A stretch of DNA of 47,050 nucleotides. It comes from Chloroflexota bacterium. GTDB lineage: Bacteria > Chloroflexota > Anaerolineae > UBA7937 > B3-Chlor. Each line of letters starts with the position of its first letter. The first letter of the stretch is position 1. The translations under genes were made by a program, and so were the position numbers. A model generated the notes under the pieces. It was given only the letters and a program-made list of their open reading frames with translations. It made no database searches and had not been told where the DNA came from. The stretch spans positions 1 through 47,050 of the forward strand of contig JAUWLF010000021.1 in assembly GCA_030613785.1 (NCBI GenBank), in the 5' to 3' direction. Below, piece after piece: positions 36,610 through 45,498 of this stretch.

Positions 36610-37632
36610 CTAGAGCACGATCACGATCTTCAACGACTCATCAGCCTGCACTGCCAGGCGAATTGCTTTCCCGACCTGCTCTAGTCCAAATTGATGAGTG
36701 ACCAATCCCCTCGTTTGAACCCGCTCTCTGCTGATGAACACCAGGGCAGCTCGAGTGTCATCAGGGCCACAGGAATAGGTGGAGACGAGGCTGATCTCCG
36801 AGAACAGTAAGTCGTGCACTTTCACTGGCAGAGTGGCACCGGGAGCGAGAGGGGCGTAGAGCAGGACTGTACCTCCCTTGCCGACCAATCCAAGACATTC
36901 CTCCATGACGGAGGCGCTGCCTACGGTGACAATGACCAGGTCTGCGCTGCGACCATCGTTGAACTCCCCAAGTTTGGTCCTCAAGTCGTCGGTCCTCGGA
37001 TTGATCGTGAGATCTGCCCCCAGTTCGCTGGCTGCCTGAAGACGATACTCAACTGGATCGCTGGCGATGACAAGGCCAGCACCCCACAGTCTGCTCAACT
37101 GAGTGAAAAGGAGACCACTGACCCCAACACCGACAATGAGCACGGTGTCGCCCTTCTGCAAGCCAGCTCGATCCATGCCTCTGATCGCGCAAGCAGTGGG
37201 TTCTATCAAAGTTGCTTCGTTGAAGCCAAGTCCCTCGGGCAGGTGAAGCACATCTCGCTCTACGTTGATGGCCGGTACGCGGATATACTCAGCGAAGCCA
37301 CCGGGGTAGATGCGACTCGCTCCGAAAGTCCGACAGGATGAGTAGTTCCCTCGGAGACAGTAGTGGCAGACGAAACAGGGCACATGATGATGTACGAATA
37401 CCCTGTCTCCCAGTGCGAATCCCTTCACGTCTTCGCCCAGTCGTGAGACGAGACCCACGGGCTCGTGGCCTAACACAGTGGGCGCTTTGCTGTCAGCGTA
37501 CCACTCCATGAGATCGCTTCCGCACAGGCCGCAGGCCTTGACTTGCACGAGCATCTCACCAGGACCGATATCCGGTATTGCCATCTGCTCCACGCGAATC
37601 TCATCGCGACTGTAGTATCTAGCAACTCTCAT
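36610..37632 (-). CDS. Zinc-dependent medium-chain dehydrogenase (threonine/sorbitol dehydrogenase-like)
   Basis: The 340-residue product has both zinc sites of the MDR family: catalytic Cys37 (CGLCGSD), His56-Glu57 (GHEPVG), and structural Cys86, 89, 92 and 100 (PCFVCHYCLRGNYSSC). The Rossmann motif is VLIVGVGVSGLL, and Asp after the second strand (ASDP) suggests NAD preference. The ATG at 37632 has AGGA seven bases upstream; a GTG at 37650 lacks this. It follows a second dehydrogenase by 21 bases. The substrate, probably a polyol or sugar acid, cannot be read from sequence. Confidence 0.88.
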   Translation of the reverse strand: MRVARYYSRDEIRVEQMAIPDIGPGEMLVQVKACGLCGSDLMEWYADSKAPTVLGHEPVGLVSRLGEDVKGFALGDRVFVHHHVPCFVCHYCLRGNYSSCRTFGASRIYPGGFAEYIRVPAINVERDVLHLPEGLGFNEATLIEPTACAIRGMDRAGLQKGDTVLIVGVGVSGLLFTQLSRLWGAGLVIASDPVEYRLQAASELGADLTINPRTDDLRTKLGEFNDGRSADLVIVTVGSASVMEECLGLVGKGGTVLLYAPLAPGATLPVKVHDLLFSEISLVSTYSCGPDDTRAALVFISRERVQTRGLVTHQFGLEQVGKAIRLAVQADESLKIVIVL

Positions 37633-37653
37633 CCAGTATCCTCGCGGCACCCC

Positions 37654-38676
37654 CTAGGGGATGACGGCCACCTTAGCTGCATCTCCCTGCATCACTGCTT
37701 TCAACGCCTGCTCTACTTGTTGCAGAGGTACCCGTGCGTTGATCAGGGGTCCCCCTCTGACCACCCCTTCGCTCAGCAAATGCAGAGCCTTCTCGACAGT
37801 CCGTGGCGTGTGATGGAAAACACCTTTGACGGTCAACTCCCCGTAATGCACCATACCTGTGTCCAGAGATATCTGCGTGCCCGATGGGCAGCCCCCGAAC
37901 ATGACCACCGTCGCCCCTTTGCGAGCAAGGGCCAGCGCCATTTTCCACACCTCGGGCACACCTGCTGTCTCGATGACCACATCGGCTCCTCGGCCGGCGG
38001 TCAATTCGTTGACCACCGCTGCTGGATCCTCGGTGGTAGGATTGATCACTCTGGTGGCCCCCAGCTCGCAGGCCAACTCGAGTCTGCCGTCCTTCAAATC
38101 GATGACCACTACCTGAGCTGCCCCGTCGTTGATCGCTAGCTGCAAGTGCATGAGTCCGATAGGGCCGCCTCCCCCAGCAATGACGACGCAATCCCCCGCA
38201 GAGATGCAGGCAGCCTCATTGCCCAACGTAACGCACGCCAATGGCTCCAGCAAGGCTGCCTCTTCGTAAGACAGACCGTGGGGAATCTGATACACGTTGT
38301 GTTCAACTATGCGTGCCGGCACCCTGATATACTCGGCGAACGCGCCCCAGTTGAAGAGGATATCTTCACACAGATTCTGTCTGCCCTTGTGGCAGTAGAA
38401 GCAGGACAGACACGGAGCTGAGTTGGCAGCGACTACAGCCATACCTTCTCCAAAGGCACTCACCCCGTCGCCCACCTGGACGATATCGCCCGCAAACTCG
38501 TGCCCGAAAGGCATCGGCGGCTTCATGAGATGGTGACCGCGCTGATATGTCTTCACGTCAGTGCCGCAAGTCAGGGCGGCCCTGACCCTGACTAGAATCT
38601 CTCCTGACCCAATGGTGGGTAGTTCCACATCTTGGTAGCTCAGCTCCCCAGGTCCCCGGTAGACCACGGCCTTCAT
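37654..38676 (-). CDS. Zinc-dependent medium-chain dehydrogenase, second copy
   Basis: The 340-residue product also carries full zinc ligands: Cys37 (TCGTD), His59-Glu60 (FGHEFAG), and Cys89, 92, 95 and 103 (PCLSCFYCHKGRQNLC), plus the cofactor motif VVIAGGGGPIGLMHLQ with VVIDL after it. It is clearly different from its neighbour, so it probably acts on another step or substrate. The ATG overlaps the cupin stop by four bases (ATGA), so the two are translationally coupled. Confidence 0.88.
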   Translation of the reverse strand: MKAVVYRGPGELSYQDVELPTIGSGEILVRVRAALTCGTDVKTYQRGHHLMKPPMPFGHEFAGDIVQVGDGVSAFGEGMAVVAANSAPCLSCFYCHKGRQNLCEDILFNWGAFAEYIRVPARIVEHNVYQIPHGLSYEEAALLEPLACVTLGNEAACISAGDCVVIAGGGGPIGLMHLQLAINDGAAQVVVIDLKDGRLELACELGATRVINPTTEDPAAVVNELTAGRGADVVIETAGVPEVWKMALALARKGATVVMFGGCPSGTQISLDTGMVHYGELTVKGVFHHTPRTVEKALHLLSEGVVRGGPLINARVPLQQVEQALKAVMQGDAAKVAVIP

Positions 38677-39056
38677 TGGGTTTCACCTCGCTTTGCGGGT
38701 ACCACACACAGAAAGCCCAGTGGTTCGCCACTCAGACATCGAAACTGGTGCAGATCATGTGGTGACACATAGACAACGTCACCGAAGGACACCTCAATCT
38801 CTTCCTCACCCAGAAGTACGCTTCCCCTTCCTCTGAGGATCAAGACGCCATGGTCGTGTGCGTGCCTCTCCAAGGAAGTGTAGCCGCCGGGCTGGACCTC
38901 GAAGTATCGCATCGCCAAGTGGGGAGCCTTCTCCTGCGGGCCTATCAGCCATCGAACTGAAGCCCCCTTCACCGAGGGCGACTCGTAGCCCCCTACGGCC
39001 ACGCCCTCCCAGTCGAAGCTGCCACGCCTGCCGTTGAACCTGTGCACGCAACTCAT
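38673..39056 (-). CDS. Small cupin-domain protein
   Basis: The 127-residue single-domain cupin has motif 1 G-GYTSLERHAHDHGVLILRGRG and motif 2 FGDVVYVSPHDLHQFRC, with His residues and Glu at the metal-binding positions. Such proteins are metal-dependent isomerases, oxygenases or ligand-binding modules. Coupling by ATGA overlap to two dehydrogenases suggests a role in the same carbohydrate or polyol pathway. An in-frame ATG exists at 39071, but GGAGG lies six bases before the ATG at 39056, which is chosen. Confidence 0.85.
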   Translation of the reverse strand: MSCVHRFNGRRGSFDWEGVAVGGYESPSVKGASVRWLIGPQEKAPHLAMRYFEVQPGGYTSLERHAHDHGVLILRGRGSVLLGEEEIEVSFGDVVYVSPHDLHQFRCLSGEPLGFLCVVPAKRGETQ

Positions 39057-39083
39057 TGCCCGCCTCCGCATCTCACCGAACAG

Positions 39084-39092
39084 ATTCTAGCA
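39084..39092 (-). promoter_or_regulatory. Extended -10 promoter of the cupin operon
   Basis: On the minus strand TGC-TAGAAT (39092-39084) with only a weak TTTGTT at -35. The predicted start near 39077 gives a leader of about 21 bases. Its presence means the RNA gene upstream need not be the leader of this operon. Confidence 0.6.
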
Positions 39093-39146
39093 CACATTCG
39101 GCAGCAACAAAAGGGGCCAGCAACCTGTGTCAGCTTCTGCCACATG

Positions 39147-39360
39147 AATGAGAAAGCCAACAGACATCGTCCGCCTGTTGGCTAGTCCCTGCGTCCCCCA
39201 CCCTGCCGTGTGCCCTCATTGTTTTGAACCTGCCGAGGCAGGTGGGTGCCTACCCATCGGTTTTGCCCTGTCGGACAGCCCCTCCGGAGATCGGCTCCCC
39301 ATTCACAGGTATTGGCTCAAAACGTTGAGTAAAGCATCACAAGCATGATAGGAGACGCAC
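39147..39360 (-). ncRNA. ssrS: Stand-alone structured RNA, 6S RNA candidate
   Basis: A transcript starting near 39360 would fold with its first bases, TGCGTCTCC (39359-39351), paired to GGGGACGCA (39198-39190): nine pairs including one G-U. Next come an internal loop of 27 bases (39350-39324) against 22 bases (39220-39199) and a ten-pair stem GTTTTGAGCC (39323-39314) with GGTTCAAAAC (39230-39221). The terminal arm holds a CCTGT/ACAGG stem and a TGGGT/ACCCA hairpin. Closing stem, large central bubble and terminal arm in about 170 bases is the 6S RNA plan. It ends in a terminator hairpin AGCCAACAG/CTGTTGGCT (39183-39155) followed by TTCTCATT. No open frame fits. The 6S name is an inference from the fold, not from recognised conserved sequence. 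Confidence 0.55.
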
Positions 39361-39364
39361 TGTT

Positions 39365-39393
39365 ATCTTACCACATTACCGGCAGAAGTGCAA
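39365..39393 (-). promoter_or_regulatory. Promoter of the 6S-like RNA
   Basis: On the minus strand TTGCAC (39393-39388), exactly 17 bases, then TAAGAT (39370-39365). The predicted start lies at or next to the first base of the closing stem of the RNA. Confidence 0.75.
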
Positions 39394-39436
39394 CAACGCG
39401 AAACGTCGACCACACCTAGCACCGTCGGCAGCGATT

Positions 39437-39445
39437 TGCTATAAT
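39437..39445 (+). promoter_or_regulatory. Extended -10 promoter of the acetyltransferase-GT4 operon (near-leaderless)
   Basis: TGC followed by TATAAT (39440-39445). The predicted start near 39452 is about five bases before the ATG at 39457, or coincides with a GTG at 39451. No Shine-Dalgarno is present. It diverges from the RNA promoter. Confidence 0.65.
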
Positions 39446-39456
39446 CCGACGTGGTC

Positions 39457-40482
39457 ATGGAATCAGACCTAGAAGTAGTCACCGTAACGGACGTGGACAG
39501 CTTTCTTGGCTTGGAAGCCGAGTGGAACACGCTGCTCCAACGGACGAAAGCAGATACCATTTTCCTAACGTGGCAATGGCAGAAGGCATGGTGGGATTGC
39601 TTCGGTGAGGAAAGTCGACTGGCCGTATTGACCGCAAGGGAGCGTGGAGAACTGGTGGCCCTCGCCCCTTTCTACATTGCGGCCCCCAACGGGAGTTCAG
39701 GGACGCTTCGTTTGATCGGGGGCGTCGAAGTTTCCGACTACCTAGACCTCATCGTAGCCGACGACAAGGAGGGGCCAGCATACCGAGCCCTCTGGGAGTT
39801 CTTGACCAGCGAGTGCGCGTATCCCTGGCGGGACATGGACTTGCATAATGTCCCCGGCTCGTCAGGGACTCTGGAAACGCTAGCCACGATTGCTGGCGGA
39901 ACCGACGGCGTTCGGGTCACAAGACAGGTCGAGGACGTTTGCCCCGTCATCAGCTTGCCTACCAGCTGGGAGCACTACCTGCGTCTTCTAACGAAGAAGC
40001 AACGCCACGAAATACGTCGCAAGCTGCGCAAGGCCGACAGAGAGGCCACTGTTGACTGGTACTACGTCGAAGACGAAGAGACGCTGACGCATGAGGTGGA
40101 GGACTTCATCGCCCTTCATCAGAGAAGCGCCCCGCAGAAGAAGGAATTCATGGATCAGAGGATGCAACGCTTCTTCCAGCGCATAGCCAGCTCCGCCTTT
40201 GACCAGGGCTGGCTGAAGCTTGCCTTTCTCGTCGTCAACGAAGTCAAGGCCGCCACGATGTTCTGCTTCGACTACAACGATTCCATCCTTGTCTATAACT
40301 CCGGGTACGATCCCCGCATGCACCCGTCTCTGAGCACGGGCATCGTGCTCTTGTCCTACTGCATTAGAGATGCCATAGCTAAGGGGCGCAGGACCTTCGA
40401 TTTCCTGCGGGGCGCCGAGGACTACAAGTACCGCTTCGGCGGGGAAGACAGACAGGTATACAATCTGAGGATCACTAGGTGA
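39457..40482 (+). CDS. CelD/BcsL-type GNAT acetyltransferase (Acetyltransf_6)
   Basis: The 341-residue soluble product has the double-GNAT organisation of CelD-like/FemAB-like proteins: an N-terminal half with ADTIFLTWQWQKAWWDCFG and LRLIGGVEVSDYLDLIV, a basic helix (LLTKKQRHEIRRKLRKA), and a C-terminal half with the characteristic FDFLRGAEDYKYRFGG. Such proteins are often found in polysaccharide loci and are presumed to acylate sugars or peptides. ATG 39457 is chosen because it lies just after the -10 box; a GTG two codons earlier is possible. A GT4 gene follows after ten bases. Confidence 0.82.
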   Translation: MESDLEVVTVTDVDSFLGLEAEWNTLLQRTKADTIFLTWQWQKAWWDCFGEESRLAVLTARERGELVALAPFYIAAPNGSSGTLRLIGGVEVSDYLDLIVADDKEGPAYRALWEFLTSECAYPWRDMDLHNVPGSSGTLETLATIAGGTDGVRVTRQVEDVCPVISLPTSWEHYLRLLTKKQRHEIRRKLRKADREATVDWYYVEDEETLTHEVEDFIALHQRSAPQKKEFMDQRMQRFFQRIASSAFDQGWLKLAFLVVNEVKAATMFCFDYNDSILVYNSGYDPRMHPSLSTGIVLLSYCIRDAIAKGRRTFDFLRGAEDYKYRFGGEDRQVYNLRITR

Positions 40483-40492
40483 GGTTGAGCCT

Positions 40493-41800
40493 ATGTATCG
40501 CGTGGCCATGCTAAGCGTCCACACCTGCCCTCTGGCAGCGCTGGGCGGCAAAGAGAGCGGCGGAATGAACGTCTACGTTCGAGATCTCAGTCGGGAGTTG
40601 GGACGTCGGGGTTTTCAAGTGGACATTTTTACGCGGTCACAGAATCCCAAACTACCTCGGATTGGTCAACTGGGACCCAACGCCCGGGTGATACACCTCA
40701 AAGCTGGCCCGGAAGCCCCGTACGACAAGAACCTGGTCTACGGACACAGGCTGGAGTTCGTCCGAAACCTGAAGAAGTTCGCTGAAAGAGAGAACATCGC
40801 CTATCATCTCATCCACAGCCATTACTGGCTCTCCGGCACCATCGCCCTGCAACTCCAGAGTGAATGGAAGGCTCCCATTATGCACATGTTTCATACCTTG
40901 GGGAAGCTCAAGAACCAAGTAGCCAGAAACGTGGCCGAGAGAGAAACACTGCAGCGCGTGGACATCGAGCGGGAGATCATGATCAATGCGGATCGTCTGA
41001 TCGCTGCCAACCCCCTGGAGAAGGCGCAGATGACGTGGCTCTATGGTGCCGACCCCGCCAAGATTAGAGTAATCCCTTGCGGGGTTGACCTGGACCTATT
41101 TCACCCCCTTCCCATTGGTGAGGCGAAAGCCTACCTGGAAATGCCCAAGCATCACAAGATGGTCCTCTTCGTGGGACGGATCGAACCGCTCAAGGGGATA
41201 GACGTATTGATTGAGGCGATGGCCCTAGTCGTACGGGAGATGGATCAGCTTCGGAAAGAGATGTGCCTGTGTATCATCGGGGGAGATCCTGATGCAGATC
41301 CTGAGCAGATGGACCGTGAGATGTCATACTTGCAGGCAATGCGCGAGAGGCTAGGCATCGCAGACGTGGTGACTTTTATTGGCAAGAGAGACCAAAGTAC
41401 CCTGCCCTATCACTACTCTGCTGCGCAGGTCTGTGTCGTGCCCTCACACTACGAGTCGTTCGGCATGGTCGCACTGGAAGCCATGGCCTGCGGCACCCCA
41501 GTGGTAGCCTCAAGGGTGGGGGGACTCACCTTCACGGTCAAAGATGGACAGACTGGCTTTCTGGTGCCGAACGATGATCCTGAGGCCTTGGCAGAGAAGC
41601 TGAAGCTCCTGCTGACTAATGAGAACCTGCGCCGGCAGATGGGCCATCAGGCCAGCTCGCTGGCCAGTCGCTATAGCTGGTCTATCGTGGCAGGCCAGAT
41701 CGTGGCGGCGTATCGGGACCTAGTGATCCATGCTCGGCCCCAAGTCTGCTGTAGCGACAGAACTGAGCCTTGTGCGACCAGGTTAGGGTGCTCCGATTGA
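40493..41800 (+). CDS. GT4-family glycosyltransferase (MshA/sucrose-phosphate synthase-like)
   Basis: The 435-residue GT-B enzyme has a Gly-rich acceptor-site loop (GGKESGGMNVYVRDLSREL), IHSHYWLSG, then the donor-domain motifs FVGRIEPLKGIDVLIEA and PSHYESFGMVALEAMACGTPVVAS, in which the E-x7-E pair binds the nucleotide sugar. The GGMNVYV loop is typical of MshA and sucrose-phosphate synthase relatives. The exact product is not predictable. It is co-transcribed with the acetyltransferase. The last 20 residues are Cys-rich (CCSDRTEPCATRLGCSD) and look like an unconstrained tail. Confidence 0.88.
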   Translation: MYRVAMLSVHTCPLAALGGKESGGMNVYVRDLSRELGRRGFQVDIFTRSQNPKLPRIGQLGPNARVIHLKAGPEAPYDKNLVYGHRLEFVRNLKKFAERENIAYHLIHSHYWLSGTIALQLQSEWKAPIMHMFHTLGKLKNQVARNVAERETLQRVDIEREIMINADRLIAANPLEKAQMTWLYGADPAKIRVIPCGVDLDLFHPLPIGEAKAYLEMPKHHKMVLFVGRIEPLKGIDVLIEAMALVVREMDQLRKEMCLCIIGGDPDADPEQMDREMSYLQAMRERLGIADVVTFIGKRDQSTLPYHYSAAQVCVVPSHYESFGMVALEAMACGTPVVASRVGGLTFTVKDGQTGFLVPNDDPEALAEKLKLLLTNENLRRQMGHQASSLASRYSWSIVAGQIVAAYRDLVIHARPQVCCSDRTEPCATRLGCSD

Positions 41801-41838
41801 AGCCTCGCGGCAGAAGTCTGTCTCAAGAATCAATAAGA

Positions 41839-41869
41839 AGGAACCCCCTCGTCAAGCGAGGGGGTTCCT
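41839..41869. terminator. Bidirectional terminator between GT4 and clpX
   Basis: A perfect 13-bp inverted repeat AGGAACCCCCTCG/CGAGGGGGTTCCT with a five-base loop separates the convergent genes. On the minus strand it is followed by TCTTATTG, a fair U-tract for clpX; on the plus strand by CATCGTCT, which is poor. Confidence 0.85.
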
Positions 41870-41894
41870 CATCGTCTGGTGTCAATCACCTTGG

Positions 41895-43151
41895 CTAGGC
41901 GGTCTCCGACCAGTAGGTCAATTCTGGCTCCACATCACCGGTGATAACCTCTCTGGTGATCTCGCACCTCCGCACATTGCGCAGCGATGGGATCTCGTAC
42001 ATTGAGTCCAGGAGTACTTGCTCGATGATAGTCCTCAGGCCCCTGGCGCCGGTCTTGTACTCCAGAGCCTTCTCGGCCGCGGCCTCCAAGGCATCATCAG
42101 TGAACACCAACTCCACGTTATCTAGAGCAAGCAACTTCTTGAACTGTTTGACCAAGGCGTTCTTCGGCTCTGTTAGGATTCTGACCATGATTTCCTTGTC
42201 CAAAGGCTCCACGCTAACGACCATCGGCAGACGGCCCACGAACTCCGGAATGAGGCCATACTTCAAGAGATCGTCAGCGATGACCATCCGCAGCAGTTCG
42301 GCGGACGAGAGCTCGTCCTTGCCTCGGGCCTCTCTGTCCTTGAATCCCATCGGCTTGTTGCCTCCTACTCGTTCAGCAACCACCGTGTCCAGCCCCTGGA
42401 ACGCCCCGCCACAGACGAAGAGCACGTCTCTTGTGTCCAGCTGAATGAACTCCTGGTGAGGATGTTTTCTTCCCCCTTGAGGAGGGACATTGGCAACTGT
42501 GCCCTCGATGATCTTCAACAGCGCCTGCTGGACACCCTCCCCCGAGACGTCGCGGGTTATTGAGGGATTGTCACCAGTCTTGCGCGCGGTCTTGTCAATC
42601 TCGTCTATGTAAACGATCCCGCTTTCAGCCCGCCCGAGATCGTAGTCGGCTGCCTGGATCAAGCGGAGGAGGATGTTCTCCACGTCCTCGCCGACATATC
42701 CAGCCTCCGTCAGCGATGTGGCATCCGCGATGGTGAATGGGACGTCCAGGATTCTGGCCAGGGTCTCCGCGAGGAGCGTCTTACCGCACCCAGTGGGACC
42801 GATGAGGAGTATGTTCGTCTTCTGTATTTCTACATCGTCAACCAGGGATCCGGCAAACACGCGCTTGTAGTGGTTGTAGACAGCCACGGACAACACGCGT
42901 TTCGCCTGATCCTGTCCGATGACATACTCGTTCAAACGTTCGTAGATCTCCTTGGGAGGCAGTATCTTCTCCAGGGGCGTCTGACCCCGAGGGAAGGATG
43001 GTTCCTCTTCCGCAAGAATCTCCCGACAAAGCTCAACACATTCATCACAGATGTTGACCGCGCCTGGGCCGGCGATCAAACGTTCCACCTGATGCTGCGG
43101 CCTGTTGCAGAAGGAGCAGTTGTGCAGTTGCTCCGAAGTCGTACTGCTCAT
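41895..43151 (-). CDS. clpX: ClpX, ATPase subunit of ClpXP
   Basis: ClpX unfolds substrates and feeds them to ClpP. The 418-residue product has the N-terminal zinc finger (Cys12, 15, 35 and 38), Walker [16 protein letters not shown], the pore loop GYVG, Walker [13 protein letters not shown], a ClpP-contact loop reading KPMGFKD (Met for Ile of the IGF motif), and sensor 2 [10 protein letters not shown]. The ATG overlaps the clpP stop by four bases (ATGA), so production is coupled. Confidence 0.97.
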   Translation of the reverse strand: MSSTTSEQLHNCSFCNRPQHQVERLIAGPGAVNICDECVELCREILAEEEPSFPRGQTPLEKILPPKEIYERLNEYVIGQDQAKRVLSVAVYNHYKRVFAGSLVDDVEIQKTNILLIGPTGCGKTLLAETLARILDVPFTIADATSLTEAGYVGEDVENILLRLIQAADYDLGRAESGIVYIDEIDKTARKTGDNPSITRDVSGEGVQQALLKIIEGTVANVPPQGGRKHPHQEFIQLDTRDVLFVCGGAFQGLDTVVAERVGGNKPMGFKDREARGKDELSSAELLRMVIADDLLKYGLIPEFVGRLPMVVSVEPLDKEIMVRILTEPKNALVKQFKKLLALDNVELVFTDDALEAAAEKALEYKTGARGLRTIIEQVLLDSMYEIPSLRNVRRCEITREVITGDVEPELTYWSETA

Positions 43152-43771
43152 TGTTCCTTCTTCTCCTCTTCCGTGGGACCTGTCAGTATCTCATCTATGA
43201 TGCCATATTCTACGCCGCTCTCGGCGTCCATGAAGTAGTCGCGATCAAAGTCCTCAGCTATCTTCTCCACACTCTGTCCGGTGTGGTTCGACAATATATC
43301 GTGGATCTTTGCCTGCATCCGCAGCAACTCACGCGCTTGGATCTCCACATCCGGCGCGTAGCCACGGATTCCTCCTCCGGCAGGGTGCATGTGTATGGTG
43401 CAGTTCGGCAGACCGTAACGCCGACCGGGCGCGCCCGCCGCCAGGATCACTGTGGCTAGGCTAGCAGTCGAGCCCACACAGATAGTCGAAACCGGAGACT
43501 CGATCAATTGTATCGTGTCGTAGATGGCCAGCCCCGGATAGATAAGCCCGCCCGGACTATTTATGTAAAGATGTATTTCCTTGTCCGGGTCCTCGCGAGC
43601 AAGAAAGAGCAACTGCGCTATTGTCAGGTTGGCGACGCTGTCGTCTATCGGTGTGCCCAGGAACACGATTCGCTCTTTGAGGAGAAGCGAGTATATGTCG
43701 TAGGCCCGCTCACCTCTGCCGGTTGACTCTATCACCATGGGAATCAAGTTGATCACCCAAACCACCTCCAT
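43148..43771 (-). CDS. clpP: ClpP, protease subunit
   Basis: This serine protease forms the barrel of ClpXP. The 207-residue product has the family start [37 protein letters not shown], the nucleophile region [14 protein letters not shown] (Ser of the usual ASM, here ASL), the His region [12 protein letters not shown] and the Asp region [10 protein letters not shown]. The His is kept but the next residues read P-A instead of the usual Q-P, a small departure in a very conserved loop. The ATG at 43771 has AAGGTG eight bases upstream. The tig-clpP-clpX order is the common one. Confidence 0.96.
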   Translation of the reverse strand: MEVVWVINLIPMVIESTGRGERAYDIYSLLLKERIVFLGTPIDDSVANLTIAQLLFLAREDPDKEIHLYINSPGGLIYPGLAIYDTIQLIESPVSTICVGSTASLATVILAAGAPGRRYGLPNCTIHMHPAGGGIRGYAPDVEIQARELLRMQAKIHDILSNHTGQSVEKIAEDFDRDYFMDAESGVEYGIIDEILTGPTEEEKKEQ

Positions 43772-43806
43772 TGCAGCACCTTCTAGGATGCAGCCAGATC
43801 CACTTG

Positions 43807-45189
43807 CTAGTCAGTAGCGACTTCCTCTGAAGAAGCCTGCTTCTCTTCAACTTCCCCTGAACGCTCGTTATCATCCGCTTCAACGGATGCTTCGTCCATC
43901 CCCTTCTCGTCGGGGCCTGTGGACAGCTCTGCCAGGCGCTCGACCATCTTCCGACCGTAGAGTCTGTTGCGCACGTCCTCTCGCACTTGCTCGCTGCCCA
44001 ACAGTGCGTCTCTTAGGGCCTGAGTATCTTGACCATACGCGCGAGTAATTCTGTCCACATCGCCCTCTATCTCTGCGTCGTCCACGTCAAGATCTTCTTC
44101 TTCGACCAACTTGGACAGAATCACAGACTTCTTCACGCTCTTCTCAGCAGTCGGACGGAACTCATCCAGCAGAGCCTCCATGGTTCTGCCCGTCGTGTTC
44201 AAGTATCCCTCAAGAGTGAAGCCTTTCTCCTGAAGATCTCGCACAAGTGCCCCCACCATCGTCTCCAATTCCGAATCCACGAAAAGCGGCGGCAAGTCTA
44301 CGTTCGCCTCCTCCGAAAGCGAGTCCAACACGCTCTCAGCCAATTCGTCCTTCTGCTCAACCTCGCGCTGCCGCTGCAGGTCCTCTCTGATCTTCAGCCG
44401 AAGTTCCTCCAGACTCCCGAAGCCACCCACCATCTTGGCTAGTTCGTCATCCACCTTCGGAAGGTGCTTCTCCTGAAGACTGCGGACGTGCACTCGGAAA
44501 GCCACCTCTTGGCCGGACAGATCCTCGTCTTCGTAATCATCGGGAAAAGTCACGCTGAAGGTTCTATCCTCTCCCGCCGAGGTACCAGCTAGCTCCTTGC
44601 CGAACTCGGAGCCAAGGAACTCCCCCTCGGTCCGCAACTCGTACTCCTCCTCTTCAAGCTTCAGCACGACCCGATCTCGAAGGGTCCCCTCTACATCCAG
44701 CAGCGCGAAGTCCCCCAGTGCCGCGGGCCGGTCCACTGACACCATCTCCGCGAAGCGCTCCTGGATATCCCGCAACACCGCTTCAACCTCCTCCTCCTCG
44801 ACGTTGACCTCCTCTAGCTTCACGTGCTCATTTCGATAGTCACCCAGCTCAACAACTGGCTTCAGCGAGACGGTCATACGTAGTGTGAGAGGGTCCCAAT
44901 CAGCTATCTCGAGGTCTTCCAACCTGATAGGCTCCAGCCCGCTCTCTTCCACCGCCTGCTCGTATGCTGCCCTTCCCACATCGTCTATGACTTCTCTGAC
45001 CAGCGCTTCCCTACCCATGCGCTGCACAACCACTCGGTGTGGGGCCTTCCCTTTGCGGAACCCGGGTATCTCTACACGGCCCGCAAGTCGTCTGGAAGCG
45101 GTCCTCAAGAAAGGACCCAACCATTCATCCTCAACCGTCGCGGTCAAGACAGCCAGTCTGTTCTCCAGTTCCTTCGCTTCGACTTCCAA
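43807..45189 (-). CDS. tig: Trigger factor
   Basis: Trigger factor is the ribosome-bound chaperone and prolyl isomerase. The 460-residue product has the ribosome-binding signature [14 protein letters not shown] near 42-55, a PPIase domain (about 155-245, [12 protein letters not shown]) and the helical C-terminal domain, ending in an acidic tail of about 40 residues. The likely start is TTG at 45189 ([12 protein letters not shown]). The only strong Shine-Dalgarno (GGAGG) lies 13 bases upstream, which is long, and no ATG is available in frame. An ATT three codons earlier has a better spacing but would be very unusual. Confidence 0.94.
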   Translation of the reverse strand: MEVEAKELENRLAVLTATVEDEWLGPFLRTASRRLAGRVEIPGFRKGKAPHRVVVQRMGREALVREVIDDVGRAAYEQAVEESGLEPIRLEDLEIADWDPLTLRMTVSLKPVVELGDYRNEHVKLEEVNVEEEEVEAVLRDIQERFAEMVSVDRPAALGDFALLDVEGTLRDRVVLKLEEEEYELRTEGEFLGSEFGKELAGTSAGEDRTFSVTFPDDYEDEDLSGQEVAFRVHVRSLQEKHLPKVDDELAKMVGGFGSLEELRLKIREDLQRQREVEQKDELAESVLDSLSEEANVDLPPLFVDSELETMVGALVRDLQEKGFTLEGYLNTTGRTMEALLDEFRPTAEKSVKKSVILSKLVEEEDLDVDDAEIEGDVDRITRAYGQDTQALRDALLGSEQVREDVRNRLYGRKMVERLAELSTGPDEKGMDEASVEADDNERSGEVEEKQASSEEVATD

Positions 45190-45288
45190 GAGTAGAATCC
45201 AACCTCCGTATGAACCTTACTGACAACGACAGTCCGCTAAACGCTCGAGCGAGCCAAGGGCATCGCAAGACCTCTGTACGCACCAAAA

Positions 45289-45361
<73 letters not shown>

Positions 45362-45376
45362 TCACTTAGGATCTCA

Positions 45377-45458
45377 TGGGGAAGGTGGGACTCGAACCCA
45401 CACGGATCGCTCCACGTGATCCTAAATCACGCTCGTCTGCCAGTTCCGACACTCCCCC
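45377..45458 (-). tRNA. trnL: tRNA-Leu (TAG)
   Basis: This class II tRNA of 82 bases on the minus strand has acceptor GGGGGAG/CTTCCCC (one G-U), anticodon stem CGTGA/TCACG with loop TTTAGGA (anticodon TAG), a long variable arm (GGAGCGATCC region) and a TTCGAGT T-loop. The discriminator is A; CCA is not encoded. It lies 15 bases before tRNA-Gly, and the two are co-transcribed. Confidence 0.97.
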
Positions 45459-45469
45459 TTCGCAGCCAT

Positions 45470-45498
45470 ATTATACCACCAAGTCGGTTTCTTTTCAA
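45470..45498 (-). promoter_or_regulatory. Promoter of the tRNA-Leu/tRNA-Gly (and possibly tig-clpP-clpX) transcript
   Basis: On the minus strand TTGAAA (45498-45493), 17 bases, then a perfect TATAAT (45475-45470). The predicted start near 45463 is about five bases before the tRNA-Leu 5' end. I see no separate promoter for tig in the 100 bases after tRNA-Gly. Confidence 0.85.

Noticed and set aside
39147-39360. SRP RNA, tmRNA or RNase P RNA as identity of the structured RNA
   Set aside because: None of their hallmark sequences is present: no SRP GGAAG loop motif, no tRNA-like ends with a tag frame, and it is too short for RNase P and lacks its conserved core.
45242-45251. Palindrome CGCTCGAGCG upstream of tig as an operator
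   Set aside because: A single ten-base palindrome in GC-rich DNA, with no second copy or overlapping promoter, is not enough.
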